DNA of 64,000 nt, from positions 48,836 through 112,835 of the forward strand of contig NZ_JAEFCF010000013.1 of the NCBI RefSeq assembly GCF_016405985.1. The letters are read 5' to 3'. Numbering within the stretch: the stretch's first letter is position 1; each line of letters starts with the position of its first letter. The notes under the pieces were generated by a model. That model did not search any database and was not told the origin of the DNA. It saw nothing but the letters and a program-made list of their open reading frames with translations. Made by a program: the position numbers and the translations under genes. Source of the stretch: Paracoccus sp. IB05 (GTDB lineage: Bacteria; Pseudomonadota; Alphaproteobacteria; Rhodobacterales; Rhodobacteraceae). This document shows positions 54,736 to 63,535 of this stretch, one piece after another.

Positions 54736-56202
54736 ATGACAAGAAAAGCGGCAATTATCGGTGGCGGCGTCATTGGCGGAGGCTGGACGGCGCGGTTCTT
54801 GCTCAATGGCTGGGATGTGGCGGTGTTCGACCCCGATCCGGAGGCGGAGCGCAAGATCAATGCGGTGCTCTCGAATGCGCGGCTTGCCTTGCCGGCTTTG
54901 TCAGATGTGCCGATGCCGCCGGAGGGGAAGCTGAGTTTTGCGGGCACCATGGCCGAGGCGGTCGAGGGCGCGGAATATGTGCAGGAATCTGTGTCCGAGC
55001 GGATCGAGCTGAAACACAAGGTCTATGCCCAGCTGCAGCAGGCCAATCCGGGCGTGCTGATCGGGTCTTCGACGAGCGGGTTCAAGGCCTCTGATCTGCA
55101 AACCGGCAGCCCGGCGCCCGAGAACATCATCGTCGCCCATCCGTTCAACCCGGTCTATCTGCTGCCTTTGTCGGAGATCTCGGGGTCGGAGAGGAACACG
55201 CCCGAGACGGTTGAGAAGACCGTGCAGATCATGAAAGACATCGGGATGTTCCCGTTGGTGATCCGCAAGGAGATCGACGCGTTTCTGGGCAACCGCTTCC
55301 TCGAAGCGGTCTGGCGCGAGGCGCTCTGGATGCTGAAAGACGGGGTCGCCACCACCGAAGAAATCGACGAGGCGATCCGCATGGGCTTTGGCCTGCGCTG
55401 GGGGCAGATGGGGCTTTTCGAGACCTATCGTATCGCGGGCGGCGAGGCCGGGATGAAGCATTTCATGGCGCAATTCGGCCCGGCGCTGAAATGGCCCTGG
55501 ACCAAGCTGATGGATGTGCCCGAGTTCAATGACGAGCTGGTCGAGCTGGTGTCATCTCAGTCCGACGCGCAATCGGGGATGTATGGCATTCGCGAGCTGG
55601 AGCGGATTCGGGATCAGAACCTCGTGGGCTTCCTGCGCGCGCTGAAAGAGCGCAACTGGGGCGCGGGCAAGGTCTTGCGCGAGCATGACGAGCGGCGGGC
55701 GGCGGTCTTTCACGCCGATACCGATCAGGGGCCGAAAGCCGCGCCGCTCGTGCTGGCGCATATGCAGGTGCTGCCGGGCTGGATCGACTATAACGGCCAT
55801 ATGACCGAGAGCCGCTATTATTTCTGCAATTCCGAAGTGGCGGATGCGTTTTTGCGCCTGATTGGCGCGGGGATGGATTATGTCGAGGCGGGCCATTCCT
55901 ACTATTCCGCCGAGACCCATATCCGCCATCTCGGCGAGGCAAAGCTTGGCGACCGGCTGACCGGCACGCTGCAGATCATCTCGGCCGATGAGAAACGGTT
56001 CCGGTCTTTCGTGCGCATCCTGAAGGGCGATGAGCTGGTCGCGACCATCGAGCAGCTTTGCCTGCATGTCGATATGAAGGCGGGGAAAACCGTGCGGGCG
56101 GCGCCCGAGGTCTGGGCGAAGCTGAAGGCGGTGGCCGAGGCCCAGGCCGGGTTGCCACTTCCCGAGGGCGCGGGCCGCGCCATTGGCCAGAAGAAGGGTT
56201 GA
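54736..56202 (+). CDS. lcdH: Bifunctional L-carnitine dehydrogenase / betainyl-CoA thioesterase
   Basis: 488 residues. Residues 1-320 form a 3-hydroxyacyl-CoA-dehydrogenase-type domain: GGGVIGGGWTARFL, then GSSTSGFKASDL and VAHPFNPVYLLPLSEI. SSTSG instead of SNTST fits carnitine dehydrogenases. Residues about 335-465 form a hotdog thioesterase (LPGWIDYNGHMTESRYYF). The fusion corresponds to CdhA plus CdhB of Pseudomonas. NAD oxidises carnitine to dehydrocarnitine; the second domain frees glycine betaine from betainyl-CoA. Confidence 0.9.
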   Translation: MTRKAAIIGGGVIGGGWTARFLLNGWDVAVFDPDPEAERKINAVLSNARLALPALSDVPMPPEGKLSFAGTMAEAVEGAEYVQESVSERIELKHKVYAQLQQANPGVLIGSSTSGFKASDLQTGSPAPENIIVAHPFNPVYLLPLSEISGSERNTPETVEKTVQIMKDIGMFPLVIRKEIDAFLGNRFLEAVWREALWMLKDGVATTEEIDEAIRMGFGLRWGQMGLFETYRIAGGEAGMKHFMAQFGPALKWPWTKLMDVPEFNDELVELVSSQSDAQSGMYGIRELERIRDQNLVGFLRALKERNWGAGKVLREHDERRAAVFHADTDQGPKAAPLVLAHMQVLPGWIDYNGHMTESRYYFCNSEVADAFLRLIGAGMDYVEAGHSYYSAETHIRHLGEAKLGDRLTGTLQIISADEKRFRSFVRILKGDELVATIEQLCLHVDMKAGKTVRAAPEVWAKLKAVAEAQAGLPLPEGAGRAIGQKKG

Positions 56203-56206
56203 CGTC

Positions 56207-57370
56207 ATGGATTTCGGCCTGAACGAAGAACAGCAGATGATCGTCGAGACGACCCGCGCTTTCGTCGAGAATGAGCTTTACCCGCATGAGGCGGAGGTGG
56301 AGCGCTCGGGCGTGCTGGAGCTGGATCTGATCCGCGAGATCCAGAAAAAGGCGATTGAGGCAGGGCTTTATGCCGCAAATATGCCGGCCGAGGTCGGTGG
56401 TGCAGGCCTCGATACCCTGTCCTGGCTTTTATATGAGAAAGAGCTGGGGCGCGCCAATTATGCGCTGCACTGGACCTGCGTGGCGCGGCCGTCAAATATT
56501 CTGCTGGCCGGCAATGCCGAGCAGCGTGAGCAATATCTCATGCCGTGCATTCGGGGGGAGACCTGGGATTGCCTTGCGATGACCGAGCCGGGGGCGGGGT
56601 CAGACCTGCGCGGCATGAAAGCCTCGGCGCGGGAAGACGGTGATGACTGGATCCTGAACGGGACCAAGCATTTCATCAGCCACGCCGATCTGGCGGGCTT
56701 TGCGATTGTCTTCATGGCGACTGGCGAAGAGGACACCCCGCGCGGCCCGAAAAAGCGGATCACTGCGTTTTTTGTCGATAAAGGCACTCCGGGCTTCACT
56801 GTGCGGGACGGCTACCGCAATGTCAGCCATCGTGGTTACACCAACGCCGTGCTGGAATTCGACGATTGCCGGGTGAACAAGCGGCAGGTACTGGGCGAGC
56901 CGCATAAGGGCTTTGAGGTCGCCAATTCCTGGCTGGGGGCGACACGGCTGCAGGTTGCCTCGACCTGTCTCGGTCGGGCGGAAAGGGCGCTGGACCACGC
57001 GATCTCCTATTCGGCGGAACGCAAACAATTCGGGAGCCAGATCGGCAAATTCCAGGGTGTGAGTTTCAAGCTCGCCGATATGGCGATGGAGCTGAAAGCG
57101 GCTGAGTTGCTGACGCGGGAGGCCGCCTGGAAATATGACCAGGGCAGGGTCACCGAAGCCGATATGTCGATGGCCAAGCTGAAGGCCACCGAAGTCCTGG
57201 CGATGGTGGCGGATGAGGCGATCCAGATCCATGGCGGCATGGGGCTGATGGATGAACTGCCACTGGAAAGGATCTGGCGTGACGCGCGGGTCGAAAGGAT
57301 TTGGGAGGGCACCTCAGAGATCCAGCGCCACATCATCTCGCGCGAGCTGTTGCGCGCGGTGGGGGGGTGA
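56207..57370 (+). CDS. caiA: Acyl-CoA dehydrogenase, CaiA-like (crotonobetainyl-/butyrobetainyl-CoA)
   Basis: 387 residues. Flavin site AMTEPGAGSDLRGMKASA, C-terminal QIHGGMGLMDELPLERIWRD. N-terminus MDFGLNEEQQMIVETTRAFV with the ELYPHE segment matches CaiA. The AAGGG upstream of the ATG supports this start; an upstream in-frame start would overlap lcdH. Interconverts butyrobetainyl-CoA and crotonobetainyl-CoA. In an aerobe it should oxidise, feeding CaiD. Confidence 0.85.
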   Translation: MDFGLNEEQQMIVETTRAFVENELYPHEAEVERSGVLELDLIREIQKKAIEAGLYAANMPAEVGGAGLDTLSWLLYEKELGRANYALHWTCVARPSNILLAGNAEQREQYLMPCIRGETWDCLAMTEPGAGSDLRGMKASAREDGDDWILNGTKHFISHADLAGFAIVFMATGEEDTPRGPKKRITAFFVDKGTPGFTVRDGYRNVSHRGYTNAVLEFDDCRVNKRQVLGEPHKGFEVANSWLGATRLQVASTCLGRAERALDHAISYSAERKQFGSQIGKFQGVSFKLADMAMELKAAELLTREAAWKYDQGRVTEADMSMAKLKATEVLAMVADEAIQIHGGMGLMDELPLERIWRDARVERIWEGTSEIQRHIISRELLRAVGG

Positions 57371-57688
57371 ATGGCAGAGCCGGTCGAAAAGGCTGCGGGT
57401 CCGAAAGTCCGCTTCACCTATTGCACGCAATGCAACTGGATGCTGCGAACGGCATGGATGGCGCAGGAACTGCTGCAGACCTTTGGCCAGGATCTGGGCG
57501 AGGTGACGCTGGTGCCGTCAACGGGCGGAGTGTTTCGCATTGAGCTCGATGGCGCCGTGATCTGGGATCGCAAGGAACAGGGCGGCTTTCCGGATTCGAA
57601 ACAGCTGAAGAAGCTGATCCGCGATCATGTCTGGCCCGAGCGCGATCTGGGCCATGTGGATCGCAGCACTGACATTACTCCCGACTGA
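57371..57688 (+). CDS. SelT/SelW/SelH (Rdx-type) redox protein
   Basis: 105 residues. The CxxC motif is in FTYCTQCNWMLRTAW, followed by GEVTLVPSTGGVF and a C-terminal GGFPDSKQLKKLIRD helix, all typical of Rdx proteins. The ATG directly abuts the caiA stop. Thiol redox partner of unknown role; its link to carnitine use is only positional. Confidence 0.88.
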   Translation: MAEPVEKAAGPKVRFTYCTQCNWMLRTAWMAQELLQTFGQDLGEVTLVPSTGGVFRIELDGAVIWDRKEQGGFPDSKQLKKLIRDHVWPERDLGHVDRSTDITPD

Positions 57689-57705
57689 GCCGCTTCTGAT
57701 TGCCC

Positions 57706-57755
57706 CCGGAGGCTCTGCCTCCGGACCTCCGGGATATTTAGAGACAGAAAAATGC
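57706..57755 (+). terminator. Terminator-type repeat after the SelW-like gene
   Basis: Hairpin CCGGAGGC-TCT-GCCTCCGG (57706-57724) then CGGGATATTTAGAGACAGAAAAA. Probably ends the first carnitine transcription unit. Confidence 0.65.
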
Positions 57756-57984
57756 AGCAGACACAGTTCATACTTAACCGAACATTCACCTCTGATCATC
57801 AGGCTGGAGGCACAGTACAGGCGGGGACGCCGATGACTGTGACGGGAAATGGCATCCCGCTCTGGATGAAGGGGCGGGATGTTATCATTTTCTGTCTGAA
57901 AATATCCTCGGGGGGAGGCGACGCTTTGCGGCGCCGTGGGGGGCAGACAGCCCCCCTTGTCGGGCACGGGCTGGGGGTCTGGCC
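57756..57984. other. Intergenic region before the acyl-CoA synthetase gene
   Basis: About 230 bp without a recognised gene. Holds an inverted copy of the terminator-type repeat (57880-57955) and presumably the promoter of the ligase-caiD unit. Confidence 0.5.
57880..57955 (-). repeat. Inverted copy of the terminator-type repeat
   Basis: Minus strand reads GAGGATATTTTCAGACAGAAAA, matching the + copy near 57730 (GGATATTT-nn-AGACAGAAAA). Accompanied by GGGGGGC-AGACA-GCCCCCC (57937-57955). Confidence 0.6.
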
Positions 57985-59976
57985 ATGAACCGGCTCGACA
58001 GATTACTTCGCCCGCGGCATATCGCCGTTCTTGGCGCGGGCTGGGCGCTCAACGTGATCGAACAGACCCGCAAGATGGGGTTTGGCGGGCCGGTCTGGCC
58101 GATCCATCCGAGTAAGCCCGAGATCGGCGGGCTGAAGGCCTATGCCTCTGTCGCGGATCTTCCCGAAGCGCCGGATGCCACCTTTATCGGGGTGAACCGT
58201 TTCGCGACTGTAGAGGTCACCCGCGAGCTTGCGGAACGTGGCGCCGGTGGCGCCATCTGTTTCGCGGCTGGCTGGACCGAGGCGGGCGAGCCGGAGTTGC
58301 AACAAAAGCTCGTCGCGGCAGCGGGGGAAATGCCGATCCTCGGGCCGAATTGTTACGGTGTGATCAATTATCTCGACGGGGCGCTGCTCTGGCCTGATCA
58401 GCATGGCGGCATGCGTGTCGAAAAGGGCGTGGCGCTTCTCAGCCAGTCCTCGAATGTTGTGGTCAATATTGGCATGCAGCAGCGCGGATTGCCGATCGCC
58501 TATGTCGCCTGTCTGGGGAATGCCGCCGTGGTCGGGCTGGCCGAGCTGGCGGGTGCCTTGCTTGACGACCCGCGCGTCACCGCCATCGGAATGTATATCG
58601 AGGGGATCGATGACGCGCCCGCCTTTGCCCGTCTGGCACATCGCGCGGCAGAGATGGGCAAGGGCGTGGTCGCGATCAAATCCGGCAAGACCGAGGCCTC
58701 GCGCGTGGCCGCCGCCTCGCATACGGCCTCGCTGGCGGGGGGTGGTGCGGCCTCTTCGGCCTTTCTCGCGCAGCTGGGGATTGCCGAGGTCAACAGCCCT
58801 TCCGAGCTGATCGAGACGCTTAAGATCTTCCATCTCCACGGGCCGCGCCTTGGGACGAAGCTTTGCTCGCTGTCCTGTTCGGGGGGCGAGGCCGGTATGG
58901 CCGCGGATCTGGCTGCGCCGTTCGGGCTCGGGTTCCCGCCGGTGCCCGAGGCCAGTCGCGCGCGGCTTTCTGCGACGCTCGGGCCCATTGTCACCATTGC
59001 CAACCCGCTGGATTACAACACGTTCATCTGGGGTGATCTGGAAAAGACCACCGAGGTTTTCAGCGCCATGCTGGAGCCCTATGACGCCGGGCTCTATGTG
59101 ATCGACATGCCAAGGGACGACCGCTGCGACCCGTCGAGCTATTTCCCGGCGCTCGACTCTATCGTCGCAGCGCAGAAGGCGACCGGCAAACCGGCCTTCC
59201 CCGTGGTCTCGATTTCCGAGAATTTCGGCGAGGCACGGGTGAAGGGGCTGATGGAGCAGGGCGTCTGCACGCTTTTGGGCTTTGAGACCGCGCTGGCGGC
59301 GATCCGCGCGGCGCAGACGCCCAAAGGCGTGCCCGGCTGGGAGCCGGTCAAAGCCCTCGCCCCGCGCGAGACCAGGCTTTTGACCGAGGCCGAGGGCAAG
59401 GCGCTGCTGGCGGCAGCCGGCATCCCGGTGCCACGCGCAGTGACCGGCGCCACGCTTGCCGAGCTGCAGGCGCAGGCGACGGGTCTGACGGCGCCCATCG
59501 CGCTCAAGGGTCTTGGTTTCGCGCATAAGACCGAGGCGGGCGCGGTGCGGCTTGGCCTTGCCTCGCTGGAGGGCGCGGCAGAGATGCCCGGTGCCACCGG
59601 CTATCTCGCCGAGGAAATGGTGACAGGGATCATCGCCGAGATGCTTCTCGGGATCGGCCGCGATCCGGTTTACGGCCTGACCCTGACCATTGGTATGGGC
59701 GGTGTCACGGCGGAAGTGCTGGCGGATACCGTCACCCTGGTCTGGCCCGCGGATGAGGCGCAGATCCTGACCGCGATGCAGCGCCTGCGGCTCTGGCCGC
59801 TGCTCGACGGCTATCGAGGCCGGCCAAAAGCGGATGTCGCGGCATTTGCCACGATTGCCGTCCGGCTGGGTCATCTGATGGCAGGCGATGACAGTCTGGA
59901 AGAAATTGAAATCAATCCGGTGCTATTGCGCGAGACGGGCGCAGTGGCGGTGGATGCCCTGATACGGAGAGACTGA
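57985..59976 (+). CDS. ADP-forming acyl-CoA synthetase (acetate--CoA ligase family)
   Basis: 663 residues. CoA-binding domain (RPRHIAVLGAGWALNVIE), succinyl-CoA-ligase-like middle with phospho-His in ASHTASLAGG, and C-terminal ATP-grasp domain (EAEGKALLAAAGIPVPRAV; ALKGLGFAHKTEAGAVRLGL). Makes acyl-CoA plus ADP plus Pi. In this setting it probably activates carnitine, crotonobetaine or gamma-butyrobetaine, replacing AMP-forming CaiC and CoA-transferase CaiB. Shares one base with caiD. Confidence 0.88.
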   Translation: MNRLDRLLRPRHIAVLGAGWALNVIEQTRKMGFGGPVWPIHPSKPEIGGLKAYASVADLPEAPDATFIGVNRFATVEVTRELAERGAGGAICFAAGWTEAGEPELQQKLVAAAGEMPILGPNCYGVINYLDGALLWPDQHGGMRVEKGVALLSQSSNVVVNIGMQQRGLPIAYVACLGNAAVVGLAELAGALLDDPRVTAIGMYIEGIDDAPAFARLAHRAAEMGKGVVAIKSGKTEASRVAAASHTASLAGGGAASSAFLAQLGIAEVNSPSELIETLKIFHLHGPRLGTKLCSLSCSGGEAGMAADLAAPFGLGFPPVPEASRARLSATLGPIVTIANPLDYNTFIWGDLEKTTEVFSAMLEPYDAGLYVIDMPRDDRCDPSSYFPALDSIVAAQKATGKPAFPVVSISENFGEARVKGLMEQGVCTLLGFETALAAIRAAQTPKGVPGWEPVKALAPRETRLLTEAEGKALLAAAGIPVPRAVTGATLAELQAQATGLTAPIALKGLGFAHKTEAGAVRLGLASLEGAAEMPGATGYLAEEMVTGIIAEMLLGIGRDPVYGLTLTIGMGGVTAEVLADTVTLVWPADEAQILTAMQRLRLWPLLDGYRGRPKADVAAFATIAVRLGHLMAGDDSLEEIEINPVLLRETGAVAVDALIRRD

Positions 59977-60779
59977 TGGCCGAGATGCAGATGCGGGTCG
60001 AAGGCCCGGTGAAGACCCGGCGCGAGGGTGCCATTCTTGAAGTGACGCTCGACGCGCCCAAGGCCAATGCGATCAGCCTGAAGACGAGCCGCGTCATGGG
60101 CCTCGTCTTCCGCGATTTCCGCGATGATGACAGCCTGCGCATCTGTATCCTGCGCTCGACCGGCGACAAATTCTTCTGCCCCGGCTGGGATCTGAAAGCC
60201 GCCGCCGAGGGAGATGCCGTTGACGGCGATTACGGCGTTGGTGGCTTTGGCGGGTTGCAGGAACTGCCCAATCTCAACAAGCCGGTGATTGTCGCGGTGC
60301 AGGGCATCTGCTGCGGTGGCGGGCTGGAACTCGCGCTTTCGGGGGATCTGATCCTGGCCTCAAAGACGGCAACCTTTGCGCTGCCGGAAATCCGTTCGGG
60401 CACGGTCGCCGATGCGGCCTCGATCAAACTTCCCAAACGCATCCCCTATCATGTGGCGATGGATCTGCTGCTCACGGGCCGCTGGTTCGACGCCGAAGAG
60501 GCCTTCCGCTGGGGCCTGATCAAGGAAATCTGCGAGCCGGATGCGCTGCTGCCGAAGGCCTGGGAGCTGGCGCGGCTTTTGGAATCCGGCCCGCCGCTGG
60601 TCTATGCCGCCATCAAGGAAGTGGTGCGCGAAGCGGAAAACATGCGCTTCCAGGACGCGCTGAACCGCATCACCAAACGGCTGATGCCCACGGTGGACCG
60701 GCTCTATTCCTCGGAAGACCAGCTGGAAGGCGCGAAAGCCTTCGCCGAGAAACGCGACCCGGTCTGGAAGGGGCGCTGA
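59976..60779 (+). CDS. caiD: Carnitinyl-CoA dehydratase (crotonase family)
   Basis: 267 residues. Segments CPGWDLKAAAEGDA, GVGGFGGLQELPNLNKPV and the C-terminus AFAEKRDPVWKGR are shared with E. coli CaiD (from memory). GGGLELALSGDLI and LPEIRSGTV are the crotonase oxyanion and catalytic regions. Hydrates crotonobetainyl-CoA to L-carnitinyl-CoA. Confidence 0.9.
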   Translation: MAEMQMRVEGPVKTRREGAILEVTLDAPKANAISLKTSRVMGLVFRDFRDDDSLRICILRSTGDKFFCPGWDLKAAAEGDAVDGDYGVGGFGGLQELPNLNKPVIVAVQGICCGGGLELALSGDLILASKTATFALPEIRSGTVADAASIKLPKRIPYHVAMDLLLTGRWFDAEEAFRWGLIKEICEPDALLPKAWELARLLESGPPLVYAAIKEVVREAENMRFQDALNRITKRLMPTVDRLYSSEDQLEGAKAFAEKRDPVWKGR

Positions 60780-61282
60780 GGGCGCCGGCTGCGGGGGGGA
60801 TTGTGGTGTTCCCCGCCGCATCTTCAGGGTTAAGCTTCTGATCAGAATGCCTCTTCTGGCGCGCGCATGGCAAGAGGCTGATGCGGGCGTCGGGTGTTGA
60901 GGACCTGCATCCAGTCGCAGATGGCGCAGGGGCTGGCGCGCGCGATATGGGGCACCCGCACATCCCACCGACCGTCGGGCGGGCCCTCGACCCCCCAACA
61001 CTCAGCCGAAAGGCGCGAAGGTTCGGGGTGACGGAACCGGCCCGGATCATCCAGCGGCCAGATCGGGACACCCCCGTCTTGATCGCGCAGCTGGCCTGCC
61101 ACCGGATGTCCGACACTCCTGTGGCTGAAAACGCTGATACGACAGGAAACAGTCGCAGGCTCCGCGTCAAATGACCGGTGTCTCCTCTCACCTGTCGGGA
61201 CGCGTGGATGGACCTGGCAGAAACTTAGCCATATTGAAAACTTTTCCTTGTCGAGATGGCGAGGCGGAGTATAGTTAGCAAT
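60780..61282. other. Intergenic region with transposase scrap
   Basis: 503 bp between caiD and the ArsR gene. Contains the transposase C-terminal fragment at 60842-60922 and, at the right, the ArsR operator. The middle 250 bp shows no recognisable gene. Confidence 0.5.
60842..60922 (-). pseudogene. C-terminal remnant of an IS3/IS481-type transposase
   Basis: 26 codons reading ICDWMQVLNTRRPHQPLAMR then APEEAF and a stop, the rve_3 end of DDE transposases (YNTRRPHQALxMxTPAEAF). Upstream sequence is not transposase-like. Confidence 0.65.
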
Positions 61283-61290
61283 ATGACTAA
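61225..61290. promoter_or_regulatory. Candidate ArsR operator
   Basis: TTAGCCATATTGAAAAC (61225-61241) and GTTAGCAATATGACTAA (61274-61290) are inverted relatives (14 of 17). The second overlaps the ATG at 61283 and is itself TTAG...CTAA palindromic. Confidence 0.6.
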
Positions 61291-61624
61291 GTATGATTCC
61301 GATCTCTCGCAGCTCTTCTGTGCATTGGCGGACCCGACCCGCCGTTCGATCCTGACGCGACTGGCAGAAGGCTCTGCGCCGGTGACGGAACTGGCCAACC
61401 CGACCGGATTGAGCCTGCCAACGGTGATGCGGCACCTTTCGGTGCTGGAGGATGCGGGTCTGATCGCCACATCGAAGACCGGACGAGTGCGGTCCTGCGC
61501 CATTGTGCCCGAGGCGCTGGCCCCGATGCAGACATGGCTCGACGGACAGCGGGATCTCTGGGAGGCCCGGCTCGACCGGCTGGACGATTATGTGATGCAG
61601 TTGATGAAGGAGCGCGAGACATGA
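61283..61624 (+). CDS. ArsR family transcriptional regulator
   Basis: 113 residues. Winged helix: FCALADPTRRSILTRLAEGS, VTELANPTGLSLPTVMRHLS, VLEDAGLI. No metal-binding Cys pair, the usual form of ArsR proteins coupled to AHSA1 genes. ATGA overlap with the next gene; operator overlaps the start. Confidence 0.92.
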   Translation: MTKYDSDLSQLFCALADPTRRSILTRLAEGSAPVTELANPTGLSLPTVMRHLSVLEDAGLIATSKTGRVRSCAIVPEALAPMQTWLDGQRDLWEARLDRLDDYVMQLMKERET

Positions 61625-62097
61625 CACCGGACCTCGACCCCGCCACTGACCTGAGCTTTGTCCGCACGCTGGCCGTGCCACGGCAGCTGATCTGGGAATG
61701 CTGGACGCAGCCCGTGCATATCCCACATTTCTTCATTCCCGCGCCGCATAAGGTGACGGCGGTTGATATCGACCTGCGGGTCGGCGGGCGGTTCAACACG
61801 AGTTTCGAGGTGGATGGAAACGTGATGGACAATAAGGGTGTCTATCTCGAGGTATTGCCGGGCGAGAAGCTGGTCTTCACCGATACCTATACCGAAGGCT
61901 GGAAACCTGTGCCCGAGCCGTTCATGACCGCGATCCTGCTGCTCGCGGATGCCCCCGGGGGCGGCACGACCTATACGGCGATCGCACGCCACCGTAACGC
62001 CGATAGCCGCAAGGCCCATGAAGAGATGGGCTTTTTCGATGGCTGGGGCACCGTGGTGACACAGCTGGAGGCTTATGCGAAGGGTCTGATGCGATGA
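61621..62097 (+). CDS. SRPBCC / AHSA1 domain protein
   Basis: 158 residues, single AHSA1-like domain (VPRQLIWECWTQPVHIPHFF, DLRVGGRF, EVLPGEKLVFTDTYTEGW). A hydrophobic-ligand-binding fold; ligand unknown. Coupled on both sides by ATGA overlaps. Confidence 0.9.
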   Translation: MTPDLDPATDLSFVRTLAVPRQLIWECWTQPVHIPHFFIPAPHKVTAVDIDLRVGGRFNTSFEVDGNVMDNKGVYLEVLPGEKLVFTDTYTEGWKPVPEPFMTAILLLADAPGGGTTYTAIARHRNADSRKAHEEMGFFDGWGTVVTQLEAYAKGLMR

Positions 62098-62969
62098 ACG
62101 ACCGGTTTGCAACGCTGAGATTCGAGCGGCGGGTGGCGGCTCCGGTCTCCACCCTCTGGCAGGCCTGGACTGCACCTGCCGCCCGGTCAGTCTGGGCTGC
62201 GCCTGCGCCCTCCGTCACGGTGGAATTTCTGGCGGCCGATACCAGGGTCGGCGGACGTGAAGTCTCGCTGTGCAGGGTGGAAGGGCAGCCTGAGATCCGC
62301 TGCGAATGCGGCTGGCTGGCATTGCAGCCCGCGATGCGCAGCGTGAACTACGAGCTGATCTCATCCGAAGGCGAGACGCAGTCGGCAGCGCTGGTGACGG
62401 CGGATTTCGTGAGCGAGGGGGAGGGCAGCAGGCTGGTCGTCACGGTGCAGCTTTCCTCGCAAGTCGGGGATATGGAGACGGGTTACCGACAGGGTTTCGA
62501 CGCGGGGCTGGACAATCTGGCGGGGGTGGCCGAGCGGACCATGATACTGCCGCGCGTGATCAGGGCACCGCGACAGGTGGTCTGGGGCGCCTGGATGAAC
62601 CCGGACACCCTGCCGCAATGGTGGGGACCGGATGGCTTCTCCTGTCGTACAAAGAGGATCGATCTGCGGACCGGCGGCGAATGGGTGTTTGACATGATCG
62701 CGCCGGACGGTACGGTCTTCCCGAACCATCACCTCTACCACGAGGTCCTGGCCGAAGACCGCATCAGCTACGCGCTGCTCTGGGGCGAAAACGGGCCGAA
62801 ACATGCCGATGCCTGGGCCTTGTTCGAGGAGGTGGACGCCACGACAAGGGTGACGCTGGGGATGGTCTTCAGCACGGCGGCCGAGTTCCGCAATGCCAAA
62901 GGCTTCGGAGCGGAGGAGCTGGGGTTGCAGACGCTCGGCAAGCTGGCACGCTTCGTTGGTGCCGGGTGA
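62094..62969 (+). CDS. Tandem SRPBCC / AHSA1 domain protein
   Basis: 291 residues with two AHSA1-like halves: the first from residue 8 (RRVAAPVSTLWQAWTAP), the second from about 153 (RVIRAPRQVVWGAWMNPDTL, PQWWGPDGFSC, DLRTGGEWVFDM). The first half has a divergent ligand pocket. Third gene of the ArsR operon. Confidence 0.88.
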   Translation: MNDRFATLRFERRVAAPVSTLWQAWTAPAARSVWAAPAPSVTVEFLAADTRVGGREVSLCRVEGQPEIRCECGWLALQPAMRSVNYELISSEGETQSAALVTADFVSEGEGSRLVVTVQLSSQVGDMETGYRQGFDAGLDNLAGVAERTMILPRVIRAPRQVVWGAWMNPDTLPQWWGPDGFSCRTKRIDLRTGGEWVFDMIAPDGTVFPNHHLYHEVLAEDRISYALLWGENGPKHADAWALFEEVDATTRVTLGMVFSTAAEFRNAKGFGAEELGLQTLGKLARFVGAG

Positions 62970-63148
62970 AAGTTGCGGTTGTCGGCTTCAGGGGGAAGTC
63001 AGCGGATCGCCGGCATTGCCGGGCCAATTTCGCGGCGACAGGTATGAATTGCCGGTTCAGGGACGCAGAGCGTCCAGGCTGAGCGCTGGCTGAGGGGCAG
63101 CCTCGCTTATGCGGAACCAGGCTGCCGGTCAAGAAAGATAGAAGGTCG

Positions 63149-63535
63149 TCAGTCAGCTGGAACGAATTCTGGGTCGTAGCTGACAGGGAAATTCACGGAT
63201 CTGGCGATAAAACAGACCGAATGGATTTTTTGGTGGATTGCAGTGGCGATCTCGATATCGGTACCAGGTCGAACCGTTATCTCCGGACGCAAGATGGCTG
63301 ACGTGAATCGACCAGCGCCGCTATTTTCAACCGCGCCCACCCCCACCGGCCTGTCTTGATAGCGTGTGACAATGATCCCAGCGTCTGAAGCGTAATGCAG
63401 GTAGCCAAGCGCGCGCAGGATTGTTTGGCCGACGAACTTCAGGGTGGCGGTTGAGGGCACCCTCTGCCTGATGATTGCGGCAGACGGCAGAGATGACAGA
63501 GCAAGATTCTTGCGGGCTCTGGCGAAGAGCTGCAC
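63149..63535 (-). pseudogene. Chimeric frame: TniB-like ATPase fragment joined to OsmC C-terminus
   Basis: The upstream half of the frame (from about 63585, before any start codon) reads SGASGTGKSCAIV, then VPSTATLKFVGQTILRALGY, a TniB/TnsC-type AAA segment. From about 63400 it becomes GRFTSAILRPEITVRPGTD, then HSVCFIARSVNFPV, the C-terminal half of an OsmC/Ohr peroxidase. The junction looks like a deletion or insertion scar. Neither protein is complete. Confidence 0.65.

Noticed and set aside
57752..57988. 78-codon plus-strand frame before the acyl-CoA synthetase gene
   Set aside because: It runs through two repeat hairpins, has no family resemblance and overlaps the next start.
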